NCBI GenBank assembly: GCA_023428025.1
Contig: JAEYZN010000007.1
Coordinates: 15,410-79,409, forward strand
DNA length: 64,000 nucleotides
Origin: Bacillota bacterium
Lineage (GTDB): Bacteria > Bacillota > Clostridia > Christensenellales > SZUA-584
Direction: 5' to 3'
Both the position numbers and the translations under genes were made by a program. The first letter of the stretch is position 1; the number at the start of each line of letters is the position of its first letter. The notes beneath the pieces are model-generated. The model was not told where the DNA came from, did no database searches, and was given only the letters and a program-made list of their open reading frames with translations. Below are positions 17,190 through 25,338 of this stretch, piece by piece.

Positions 17190-18180
17190 CCTCCATGCCG
17201 CGCGATATGATGATTTCGCCGGCGTCGTCAAGCTGCCGGATCACATTGACAATCTTCTGCTGGGCTTCTTCCACATCCCTCACGCGGACCGGCCCCATAA
17301 ACTCCATGTCTTCCTTGATCATTTCCTGCAAACGGCTGGAAATATTGTCGAATATCACTCTGGACACATCGGCCGAAGAACCCTTGAGCGCCACAGCCAG
17401 GTCCCTGTTGTCGATCTCCTTCAGTACGCGCTGTATCGCCTGATTGCCCAGCTTGACGATATCTTCAAACACGAACATGCGCTTTCTGATCTCCTCAACC
17501 AGCTCCGCGTCGGACTCCTCCAGCGACTCCAGCAGATGGCGCTCCGTGCCGCGGTCCACACTGTTGAGGATGCTCACCAGGCTGTCGATGCCGCCTGTGG
17601 TGGTCTGGTCTCCAAAGCTCATCGTGGACAGCTTTTTCTCCAGCACACGCTCCGTCTCTTTTATATATTCGGGAGAAGTCGACCCCATGTTCGCGATGCG
17701 CGCGATAACGCTGGTCTGCTTGTCCAGCGGCAGATTGGAGAGTATCTGGGCCGAATAACGCGGGTCAAGATAAGACAATATCAGCGCAATGGTCTGCGGA
17801 TGTTCGTTCTGGATAAAGTTCAGCACCTGGGTGCTGTCCGCCTTGCGGATAAAATCGAAAGGTTTAACCCGCAGAGAGGACGACAGTTTCATGATGAGAT
17901 CGTTGGTCCGCTCCTCGCCAAACGCCTTGGCGAGAATTTCCCTTGCATATTCGATGCCGCCTTCTGAAATATACTTGCGGGCGATGCACATCTGAAAGAA
18001 TTCATCCATCACCGATTCCTTGGTCTGCGGCTCCACTCGCCGCATGGTGGTGATGGCCAGCGTCAGCTGCTCAATCTCCTCCTCGGAAAGATACTTATAA
18101 ATCTTGGCCGCCCGCTCTTTGCCCATTGTGATCATCAACACAGCTGCTTTTTCTTTAGTTGAAATCTTCTCTTGCGCCAT
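17173..18180 (-). CDS. fliG: Flagellar motor switch protein FliG
   Basis: A 335-residue rotor protein linking the MS ring to the C ring and contacting MotA. The N-terminal domain (KEKAAVLMITMGKERAAKIY), middle EHPQTIALILSYL (EHPQ motif, about residue 130) and C-terminal torque domain (LLESLEESDAELVEEIRKRM, EDIVKL) are all present. It lies 15 bases after fliF. Confidence 0.97.
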   Translation of the reverse strand: MAQEKISTKEKAAVLMITMGKERAAKIYKYLSEEEIEQLTLAITTMRRVEPQTKESVMDEFFQMCIARKYISEGGIEYAREILAKAFGEERTNDLIMKLSSSLRVKPFDFIRKADSTQVLNFIQNEHPQTIALILSYLDPRYSAQILSNLPLDKQTSVIARIANMGSTSPEYIKETERVLEKKLSTMSFGDQTTTGGIDSLVSILNSVDRGTERHLLESLEESDAELVEEIRKRMFVFEDIVKLGNQAIQRVLKEIDNRDLAVALKGSSADVSRVIFDNISSRLQEMIKEDMEFMGPVRVRDVEEAQQKIVNVIRQLDDAGEIIISRGMEDELVV

Positions 18181-18194
18181 GATTCTCTCTCCGC

Positions 18195-19772
18195 CTATTC
18201 CTCATTCAGCCAGTTGCGCAACAGGTTTGCCACCGACTCGGGATTCTTATTGATATAGTCTTCCAGTATCGACATCTTGCTGTCTTCGCCTTCCAGATCC
18301 TCTATATTCACTTCTACAGGCTCGTCTTGCACCGGGATGGCGCCCGGTATGATCACTTCGTCCGCCAAATACTCAACACTGGCCTCCGGCTCCGTTTTCT
18401 TTCGGAACATCCGAATGATCATAAACAGGATGATCAGCACCACCAGCACGGTAGCTACGATGATCATCAGCCGCGTGGTGGCGGCGTTCTGTGCGTTGTT
18501 CATGATCTCCTGCTGCAGCTCCATTGCGCTGGACACATCGCTGGCATCCACAGCTTCCTGGAACGGAAGCATCTGCACCGTGACCCGGTCTTCCTGAACG
18601 CCGATGGCGGTAGCCACCAGCTGCTTGACTTCCTCGGTGTAATCCTCCGCGCCGTTGCTGTTCAGCACGACAGACACGGACAGATCTTCGATCTTGCCCT
18701 TGGCTTCCTCAATTTGCGTCTTGGTCTGGTTCAGCTCATAGTTCGCTTCCTGAGAAACCTGGTAATAGGAAGAGTTCGGGTCGGATTCCAGAGCGGCCAG
18801 ATATTCCGAAGCCGTTCCGTTGGCGTCGATACCGGCCACATTGCCCGTGCCGCCATCCGTCTTAATCGCCTCCACCAGTTCCTTCACGCTCACCATCAGG
18901 CCTTCCGTGCCGCTTGCAGGCGGCTCAAACTCCACGGATTCCGTCACCTTGTTGTCGAAATTGAGCTTGACGTTCACCTCGGCCAGCACATTTTGCTCCC
19001 CGAACACCGGCGTCAGCAGGCTTATCACCTGGCTTTGCAGCTGCTGTTGGACGTTGTTTTGCAGCCCCATCTGCGTATCGACATTGGCCGTTTCGGAATC
19101 ACCGCCCAGCGAATAAAGGTTCATCTGCGAATCGACAATGCGCACATCGTCCGTACTCATGCCGGATATGCTGGTAGACACCAATTCAGCGATGGCTTCC
19201 ACCTCGCTGCTGTTAAGCTTTTCACCGTTTTTAAGCGACAGCATCACCGACGCTGTCGCAGGCTTTTTATCGTTCGACAGCACATACGAGCTGTCTTCAC
19301 CAAGGTCAAGGTTGATGACGGCATCGTCCACCTTGCTCATCTTCAATATGGTTTGCCGCAGATTTTCCTGAATCTGAAACTTATAATAGACCTGCTTTTC
19401 CATCTCGGTCACGCCGAGGCCGGATGCATTTTGAAAGATATCGAAGTTGCTGCCGCTGCTGGGATACCCCTGGGCCGCCAATTGCATGCGTACGGAATCC
19501 GCCTGGTCCTCCGCAACCATTATGGTGTCGTCCCCTTGGGCTTTTGCGTCCACGCCCATTTCCGTCAGGGTAGATAAAACTTCGCCGGCTTCAGATGGCT
19601 GCATGCCGCTGTAAAGCACCGTATAGTTTTTTTGATTCAGAACCACAGAGACGGAAATGATGATGATAAGAATGATGACGGCCAGAACGATAATACGCGT
19701 TCTTTGGCCTTTGCTCATTTTTTTGAAAGATTCCAGAATCTTCGACGGCAGCTTGGTCAGCGCGTTAGCCAT
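18195..19772 (-). CDS. fliF: Flagellar MS-ring protein FliF
   Basis: A 525-residue ring protein with membrane helices at about 25-45 and 430-455, ring-building motifs between them (NYTVLYSGM, VEFEPPASGTEG) and an acidic C-terminus that binds FliG (ESVANLLRNWLNE). It heads the fliF-fliY run and is divergent from flagellin. The 255-base gap upstream holds the flagellin promoter on the other strand; I could not identify a confident promoter for fliF. Confidence 0.96.
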   Translation of the reverse strand: MANALTKLPSKILESFKKMSKGQRTRIIVLAVIILIIIISVSVVLNQKNYTVLYSGMQPSEAGEVLSTLTEMGVDAKAQGDDTIMVAEDQADSVRMQLAAQGYPSSGSNFDIFQNASGLGVTEMEKQVYYKFQIQENLRQTILKMSKVDDAVINLDLGEDSSYVLSNDKKPATASVMLSLKNGEKLNSSEVEAIAELVSTSISGMSTDDVRIVDSQMNLYSLGGDSETANVDTQMGLQNNVQQQLQSQVISLLTPVFGEQNVLAEVNVKLNFDNKVTESVEFEPPASGTEGLMVSVKELVEAIKTDGGTGNVAGIDANGTASEYLAALESDPNSSYYQVSQEANYELNQTKTQIEEAKGKIEDLSVSVVLNSNGAEDYTEEVKQLVATAIGVQEDRVTVQMLPFQEAVDASDVSSAMELQQEIMNNAQNAATTRLMIIVATVLVVLIILFMIIRMFRKKTEPEASVEYLADEVIIPGAIPVQDEPVEVNIEDLEGEDSKMSILEDYINKNPESVANLLRNWLNEE

Positions 19773-19886
19773 AATACATCCCTACAATATATTATTTCAA
19801 TTCATATACTTAACTGCATATATGAGAGAGTCCGTCTTATTTATAAACAAATTTTACGCGGTGAATCATTTTTTTGGATTTTCCGT

Positions 19887-19913
19887 TAAAGTCGTCAAAT
19901 TAATTGACGATAT
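19887..19913 (+). promoter_or_regulatory. Sigma-28 (SigD/FliA) promoter of flagellin
   Basis: TAAA and GACGATAT are separated by exactly 15 bases, close to the Bacillus SigD consensus TAAA-N15-GCCGATAT. Transcription would start near 19920, about 108 bases before the ATG. The cognate sigma gene is at 30299-31075. Confidence 0.88.
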
Positions 19914-19952
19914 TTAAGGTGTAAGGCTTAAAAAACTCCGTGAACAAGGCGC

Positions 19953-20018
19953 CAGTAGCGGAGACTGAAAGAGCCAAAAAAGCACGGATGCTAAATTTAA
20001 AAAAAATCATGGAGGATT
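19953..20018 (+). promoter_or_regulatory. Flagellin leader with three candidate CsrA sites
   Basis: Three GGA motifs are spaced along the leader. CAGTAGCGGAGACTG (19953-19967) can fold with CAGT/ACTG holding GGA in the loop. AGCACGGATGCT (19981-19992) folds with AGCA/TGCT and loop CGGA, and resembles the CsrA consensus. The third is the ribosome binding site GGAGG (20011-20015). In B. subtilis CsrA blocks hag translation at two such sites and FliW relieves it. csrA and fliW lie 3-4 kb away here. Confidence 0.65.
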
Positions 20019-20027
20019 AAAAGAACT

Positions 20028-21152
20028 ATGCGTATTAACAACAACATTATGGCGTTGAACACTCACCGCCAGTACTCTGTCAACAACAGCAACACGGCGA
20101 AATCCACTGAGAAGCTGAGCTCGGGCTACCGCATCAACAGAGCGGGCGACGACGCTGCCGGCCTCGCGATTTCCGAAAAAATGAGAGCGCAGATCCGCGG
20201 CCTCGACATGGCTTCCAAGAACAGCGAAGACGCCATCTCCCTGGTGCAGACGGCTGAAGGCGCGCTGACCGAGACCCATTCCATCCTGCAGCGTATGCGC
20301 GAGCTGGCCACACAGTCCGCTTCGGACACCAACGACGACTTGGTTGACCGCGCGGCGCTGGATGCCGAGTTCCAGCAGCTGAAATCGGAAATCGACGACA
20401 TCGCCCAGAAGACGGCGTTCAACGGCAAGAAATTGTTGGACGGCAGCTTCGGTTCCACAGCCGCTGTTCAGTCCGATTCCGAAATCAATGTTGGCCTGTT
20501 GGGCGTCGCTTCGATCACCTTCGAAGGATTTGCCGCAGGCGCGGATCAGGAGATTGAGTTTGCTGTTAACGGCACTGACGCCACCGCGTACGACATCACG
20601 TTCGACGGCACTCAGGTCACGGTCGCCGGCTCCAACTCTGACGGCGCCAAGACGATCACCGCGGACTTCGGCGGTGGACGCAAAGTGACCATCGAGCTGT
20701 CTGCTGCCGCTGCGGAGGGCGATTTCGGTGGGAAGACCTTAGAATTTGACGTAACCGGCAGCTCTGCCCAGATCCAGACGGGCGCCAACCAGGGCGACAA
20801 TCTGGCCATCAGCATCAACAGCATGACGTCCTCGGCCCTCAGCCTGACCGCAAGCGCGATCGGCAGCCAGGCCGATGCGGCCACGGCCATCACCTCTGTC
20901 AACTCGGCGATCAACACCGTTTCCACACAGCGCGCCCAGCTTGGCGCCACGCAGAACAGGCTCGAGCACAAGATCAACAACCTGGATACTTCTTCCGAGA
21001 ACCTCCAGGCTGCCGAGAGCCGCATCCGCGACCTCGACATGGCGAAAGAGATGACCACCTTCACGAAGAACAACATCCTCGTGCAGGCTGCGACAGCGAT
21101 GTTGGCACAGGCCAACCAGGCGCCGCAGAACGTTCTCTCCTTACTCCGGTAG
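20028..21152 (+). CDS. fliC: Flagellin
   Basis: The 374-residue filament subunit. The N-terminal D0/D1 (MRINNNIMALNTHRQ, KLSSGYRINRAGDDAAGLAI, QRMRELATQSA) and C-terminal D1/D0 (LEHKINNLDTSSENLQAAES, ending NVLSLLR) are well conserved. The central 155-285 region is a short, Gly/Thr/Asp-rich variable domain. The start has GGAGG 12 bases upstream, a rather long spacing. Expression is likely SigD-dependent and CsrA/FliW-controlled (see leader). It is the only flagellin gene in the window. Export would use FliS as chaperone. Confidence 0.97.
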   Translation: MRINNNIMALNTHRQYSVNNSNTAKSTEKLSSGYRINRAGDDAAGLAISEKMRAQIRGLDMASKNSEDAISLVQTAEGALTETHSILQRMRELATQSASDTNDDLVDRAALDAEFQQLKSEIDDIAQKTAFNGKKLLDGSFGSTAAVQSDSEINVGLLGVASITFEGFAAGADQEIEFAVNGTDATAYDITFDGTQVTVAGSNSDGAKTITADFGGGRKVTIELSAAAAEGDFGGKTLEFDVTGSSAQIQTGANQGDNLAISINSMTSSALSLTASAIGSQADAATAITSVNSAINTVSTQRAQLGATQNRLEHKINNLDTSSENLQAAESRIRDLDMAKEMTTFTKNNILVQAATAMLAQANQAPQNVLSLLR

Positions 21153-21201
21153 AAAACATGGCGGGTTCCGCCCCTACCGGAACTCTCCAGTGTTTTATGC
21201 C

Positions 21202-21233
21202 AAAGCTGCCGGCCAATGGCCGGCAGCTTTTTT
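21202..21233 (+). terminator. Rho-independent terminator of flagellin
   Basis: AAAGCTGCCGGCC pairs perfectly with GGCCGGCAGCTTT over 13 bp around a 3-base loop, followed by further T residues. It is a very strong terminator suited to a highly expressed gene. Confidence 0.95.
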
Positions 21234-21271
21234 ATGCGTTCATACACATGGCTCTTTAAGGGCATCGCCAT

Positions 21272-21306
21272 AGAAAAACACCCCCGAACCGGCCGGGGAT
21301 GTTTTA
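21272..21306 (-). terminator. Rho-independent terminator of the RCC1 gene
   Basis: On the minus strand AACATCCCC pairs with GGGGGTGTT (one GU) around a 9-base loop and is followed by T residues, 26 bases after the stop codon. Confidence 0.85.
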
Positions 21307-21331
21307 TGATGCTTATTGCGGTGAAGCTGCG

Positions 21332-23503
21332 TTACTTTAAATCCAGGCCGGATACCTGAACAGGGACGCTGCGGTCGGTCCGTGTTCCGTCGCCGAGCTG
21401 CCCAAACGAGTTCTGGCCCCAGGCCCACACGCTGCCGTCGCTGGCAATCGCGATGCTCCCGTTTTCGGCGCTGTTGATGGAGATCACGTTGCTCAGGCTG
21501 GCAACCGCTGTGCTCGAGCCGCTGTTGGTATTGGTTCCGTTACCCAGCTGCCCGTAATTGTTCCATCCCCACGCCCATACGTCTCCATCTTCATCCAGCG
21601 CCAGGCAATGCATCGATCCTGCGCTGATGCCGGTGATACCGGCAAGCCCGGATATCTGAACGGGAACATTGCTCAATGGAGCCGCCGCGTTGATGAGTCC
21701 GCATGCCCATACGGTGCCGTCGTTTTTGAGCAGCAGGCTCTGGTTGTTGGTTGAGTCTATCGCGGCCACGTTGCTCACGCTCACCTGAACAGGCGACAGC
21801 TTATCCGCATTCGTTCCGTCTCCCAGCTGGCCGTATGCATTATACCCCCATGTCCATAAAGTGCCGTCGCTTTTCAGGGCAAGGCTGTGCCCGTATCCGC
21901 AGGCCACCGCGCCGATATCGCTGAGCGCCGTGATCTGGACAGGGCTGCTCTGGTTGGTCGTGGCGCCGTCTCCCAGCTGGCCATGGTTATTCTCGCCCCA
22001 TGCCCACACGGAACCGTCCTCTTTCACCGCCAGTACATGGTTCGCGCCCGCGCTCATGGTCCTGACTCCAGTCAGCACCTGAACGGGCGCGCTGGCGTCT
22101 GTCGTGGTGCCGTTGCCCAGCTGGCCGTATTTGTTCTCGCCCCAGGCCCACAGGACCCCCGCATCGTCAAGCGCCACGCTGAAATTATTGCCTGAAGCGA
22201 TTTCGCTGACGCATTCCAGACCGTTGATTGGGGCGGGCGTGTCGTTATTATCCGTTGTTCCATTGCCAAGCTGCCCGAAATCATTCCGGCCCCATGCCCA
22301 TACGGAACCGTCGCTGTCCAGCGCGATGCTGTGGCTTATCCCGCAATCCACCTGAGGCGATGCGCTGAAAAAGAGGTCCAGGCCTATCACCTGGGTTGGA
22401 GAATATTGATGCGCAAATGTCCCGTCCTGGCTGGTCATACGGCCCCACGCCCAAACAGTGCCATCCTCCTTAATCACGATAACATTAAGATCTCCGCTTG
22501 CTATGGATATGATCCCCTCAAAACCGGGAACCTGAGCCGGGGTTGTCCGCACATCGCCGGAAACCCCGCCGGTGCCGTCGCCAATTTGTCCATAAATACC
22601 AAAGCCCCATGTCCAGACAGTTCCGTCTCCTTTGAGGACAGCGCCGTGATATATTCCGCAAGATATATCAATCACGTCCGTTACATTCACTTGTACAGGC
22701 ACAATGCTGTCCACGCGGGTTCCGATTCCCAATTCACCGGCGGTATTCATTCCGCATGCCCACAACGTATTATCACTTTTACGCACAAAGCTTTGCTGTT
22801 GTATTGCATCAATTTCCACGACGTTGCTGATCTGCATCTGCACGGGCGTTATACTATCGACGGTTGACCCAACGCCGAGTTGCCCCCTTGGATTCTTACC
22901 CATCCCCCATACCGTGCCGTCATCTTTGAGCACTAAGCTGTGGTTGTCGCCCAAGGCAATATCCACAATATTGCTCAACCCCAATGCCTGTACCGGGCTT
23001 TTTCTGGTGACCGTCGTGCCGTCGCCGAGTTGTCCTGCGCCATTTACCCCCCAGCCCCATACCGTGCCGTCATCTTTGATAGCTAGTGAATAGAAATCCC
23101 CTGCACTCATCTTATTTACTCCGCTCAGGACCTGAACAGGAGTGGTTTTGTCAACCGTTGTTCCATCTCCTACTTCTCCATAATCGTTTCTGCCCCATGC
23201 CCATACAGTTCCATCATCTTTCAGAGCTAAACAATGAAAAGTTCCTGCTGATATAGATACGACATGGTCCAAAATTTGCGCAGGCATTGGATTGTCTACA
23301 GTCGTCCCATTCCCCAGTTGACCATAGCGATTCCTTCCCCAAGTCCAAACCGTTCCGTCATACTTCAGTGCAACCAAAAAGTTATGTCCGCCGGCAACCT
23401 GCGGCGTGGCTATCTGCGCGGCGCTCGCCTCCCCCGGTGAAACGGCAAGCATCATGCCGCATATCATCAGGGCGCTTAACAGTAGTGTGAATAGTTTTTT
23501 CAT
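21332..23503 (-). CDS. Secreted RCC1-repeat (double beta-propeller) protein
   Basis: A 723-residue exported protein. A signal peptide (MKKLFTLLLSALMICG to about ASA-AQ, residue 30) precedes 14 RCC1-type repeats of about 49 residues, each with the pattern DGTVWxWGxNxYGQLGxGT. Fourteen repeats would make two seven-bladed propellers. Repeats 5 and 12 share the departure WACG and a preceding QQSF/NQSL, as expected if one seven-repeat half was duplicated. Nothing anchors it to the wall. It lies between flagellin and csrA but has its own terminator. Bacterial RCC1 proteins bind varied ligands, so the function is unknown; surface display or binding is possible. Confidence 0.85.
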   Translation of the reverse strand: MKKLFTLLLSALMICGMMLAVSPGEASAAQIATPQVAGGHNFLVALKYDGTVWTWGRNRYGQLGNGTTVDNPMPAQILDHVVSISAGTFHCLALKDDGTVWAWGRNDYGEVGDGTTVDKTTPVQVLSGVNKMSAGDFYSLAIKDDGTVWGWGVNGAGQLGDGTTVTRKSPVQALGLSNIVDIALGDNHSLVLKDDGTVWGMGKNPRGQLGVGSTVDSITPVQMQISNVVEIDAIQQQSFVRKSDNTLWACGMNTAGELGIGTRVDSIVPVQVNVTDVIDISCGIYHGAVLKGDGTVWTWGFGIYGQIGDGTGGVSGDVRTTPAQVPGFEGIISIASGDLNVIVIKEDGTVWAWGRMTSQDGTFAHQYSPTQVIGLDLFFSASPQVDCGISHSIALDSDGSVWAWGRNDFGQLGNGTTDNNDTPAPINGLECVSEIASGNNFSVALDDAGVLWAWGENKYGQLGNGTTTDASAPVQVLTGVRTMSAGANHVLAVKEDGSVWAWGENNHGQLGDGATTNQSSPVQITALSDIGAVACGYGHSLALKSDGTLWTWGYNAYGQLGDGTNADKLSPVQVSVSNVAAIDSTNNQSLLLKNDGTVWACGLINAAAPLSNVPVQISGLAGITGISAGSMHCLALDEDGDVWAWGWNNYGQLGNGTNTNSGSSTAVASLSNVISINSAENGSIAIASDGSVWAWGQNSFGQLGDGTRTDRSVPVQVSGLDLK

Positions 23504-23639
23504 GGTATCTCTCCTTTAGTGTAAATTTTGTATGGTATAAACATTACTTCAACTTATTTATATATTAATCCTCCTTTTCCCATTAATTCTATCCTCTTCA
23601 TGTTAAGCTGCTGTAATCACGCCTTGGTAATTGAAGACA

Positions 23640-23669
23640 ACAATAAAGCCCTCCATTAGCGGAAGGCTT
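23640..23669 (-). terminator. Probable terminator after csrA
   Basis: AAGCCTTCC and GGAGGGCTT form a 9-bp stem (one GU) with a 6-base loop, followed by TTATTGTTGT on the minus strand. It would end the long fliW-csrA transcript. Confidence 0.65.
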
Positions 23670-23693
23670 CGGTAACCTGTCAGGACTGTTGTT

Positions 23694-23909
23694 TTATGGC
23701 CGGGCGGTGCTGAACGATATGGCGGGCGTGCTCGCCGCCGCCCGGTTCACATCGATCGTCTGCTCCAGCAATTCCTTGCGGTATATGCGCATCTCCTTGG
23801 GCGCCTGAATGCCAATGCGAACCCTGTCCCCCTCGATGGAAAGAATCTCGATCGCAATATCCTGATTCAGAGCGATTCCTTCACCTGATTTCCTGGACAG
23901 TACCAGCAT
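23694..23909 (-). CDS. csrA: Translational regulator CsrA
   Basis: A 71-residue RNA-binding dimer beginning MLVLSRKSGEGIALNQDI, with the RVRIGIQAPKEMRIYRKEL strand region that contacts GGA motifs. It overlaps the end of fliW by 29 bases and has an AGGAGGGG site. In Firmicutes CsrA represses flagellin translation unless sequestered by FliW; matching GGA hairpins occur in the flagellin leader of this window. Confidence 0.96.
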   Translation of the reverse strand: MLVLSRKSGEGIALNQDIAIEILSIEGDRVRIGIQAPKEMRIYRKELLEQTIDVNRAAASTPAISFSTARP

Positions 23910-24363
23910 CCTTTTCCCCTCCTTGTAAGCTCTTCATGATGGCTTCGTAGACCGGCCAGCGAATCGGGAGGGTCTGCGCGTCAATGATGATCTGCTTGCC
24001 GATGCCGCGTTTGGCGTTGATGACGATGGGGGCCGCCAGATTGACCGTCATATTTTCGGCCTGCTCTGGAATCACAACCACATTCATCACCAGAAGATCG
24101 GTCTGGCTCTCCACAAAGAGGTCTTCCAGCTCGTTCTCCCGTATATCGATATAATAATCGTCCAGTATCTCGAAAGTCAATATCACAGGCAATGCTATGT
24201 ACTTGTTCTCTGTCGACTGCAGCCAGTAGATGGGCTTGGTCTGTCCAATCTCAAGAATGATAAAATGGCGCAGTTCTTCAAAGCCGGGTATCCCCAAGGG
24301 AAACTCGATGAGCTTGCTGTCTTTTGTATCAAAAGACCCGAAACGGTCGGTATCAATTATCAT
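23881..24363 (-). CDS. fliW: Flagellar assembly factor FliW
   Basis: A 160-residue protein with the FliW features LIEFPLGIPGFEELRHF near residue 20, PIYWLQS, and the C-terminal RGIGKQIII segment. FliW binds either flagellin or CsrA, coupling flagellin secretion to its translation. It is co-transcribed and overlapping with csrA, downstream of flgL. Confidence 0.95.
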   Translation of the reverse strand: MIIDTDRFGSFDTKDSKLIEFPLGIPGFEELRHFIILEIGQTKPIYWLQSTENKYIALPVILTFEILDDYYIDIRENELEDLFVESQTDLLVMNVVVIPEQAENMTVNLAAPIVINAKRGIGKQIIIDAQTLPIRWPVYEAIMKSLQGGEKDAGTVQEIR

Positions 24364-24384
24364 ATGACTCCTCCTGGTTCCCGG

Positions 24385-25320
24385 CTATTTAAGGAAGTTG
24401 ACAAGTGACGGCTGGATAATCTGTGACCCGATCTGAAGCGCCGCGGTATAAACGTACTCGGCCATTTTGAAATTCATTAAGGCCTCAGCCTGGTCCACAT
24501 CCTCAAGCTTGGATTTCATTTCGGTATACATCAGGTTATCCTCTTCATACCGGTTGGCAAGCAGCTCAAGCCGGTTCACGCGCCCGCCGATTTCAGCCGC
24601 GAGTGTCAGCGCATGGCTTTGCGCACCCTGTATCTTGCCGACATATTGCCCAAGCTCTGACGCGGGCGCATCGTTCATAAGAGCATTATACAGGTTGTCC
24701 AGAACGGAATAAATGCTGTTTTCGCCCGTACCCACGAGTTCAGCGCCGTTTATCGATATGTTCATCTTTATATTGAATCCCATCTCATATTCGATGGAGA
24801 CACCCTGCTCGGCTATCAGATCAGGATTCGTATCATCCGTCAGATCCAGCCCATTGTACAGCAGCTTGCCGTTGCTGTCCACTTCAAAGGGCGCCTTGTT
24901 GGTGTTGTAACCGCCAAAAACGAACTTGCTGCCCGACTGGGCGTTGCCTATGGTCAGGATGTGGTCCCGAAGCTGCCCGATCAGTTCCGCTGTTGCCACC
25001 TTATCATCCGGGCCCATATAATCGCTCGACAGATGCAAGGTCGCTTCATAAGCGGATTTTAATATCTCGTTCAACTCCATCACAGAAGATTCCGTCTGTT
25101 CCAGCCATGTGATGCCCCTGTCCACATTCTCCAGGTATTGGTCGGTCTTGTAAAGCTTAACGCGATACTGCATCACGGACACAGCACTGATCGGATTATC
25201 CGAAAGCTTGTTCAGTATCTTTCCGGAGGATACCTGATTCTGCATGTCCACCATGCTTGTCATATTCTTATTGACGTTCTTTAAATAATTATCCAGAATC
25301 ATTCCGCTTGTTATCCGCAT
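24385..25320 (-). CDS. flgL: Hook-filament junction protein FlgL
   Basis: A 311-residue HAP3 with a flagellin-like N-terminus (MRITSGMILDNYLKNVNKNM, QVSSGKILNKLSDNP) and C-terminus (LEDVDQAEALMNFKMAEYVY). Together with FlgK it joins hook and filament. The ATG has GGAGG upstream. It follows flgK by 18 bases. Confidence 0.95.
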   Translation of the reverse strand: MRITSGMILDNYLKNVNKNMTSMVDMQNQVSSGKILNKLSDNPISAVSVMQYRVKLYKTDQYLENVDRGITWLEQTESSVMELNEILKSAYEATLHLSSDYMGPDDKVATAELIGQLRDHILTIGNAQSGSKFVFGGYNTNKAPFEVDSNGKLLYNGLDLTDDTNPDLIAEQGVSIEYEMGFNIKMNISINGAELVGTGENSIYSVLDNLYNALMNDAPASELGQYVGKIQGAQSHALTLAAEIGGRVNRLELLANRYEEDNLMYTEMKSKLEDVDQAEALMNFKMAEYVYTAALQIGSQIIQPSLVNFLK

Positions 25321-25338
25321 ATACTAACCTCCTGTCAC

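Noticed and set aside
19773..19886. Sigma-A or sigma-28 promoter for fliF on the minus strand
   Set aside because: Several TATA-like words exist in the AT-rich gap, but none has an acceptable -35 or matches TAAA-N15-NACGATAT.
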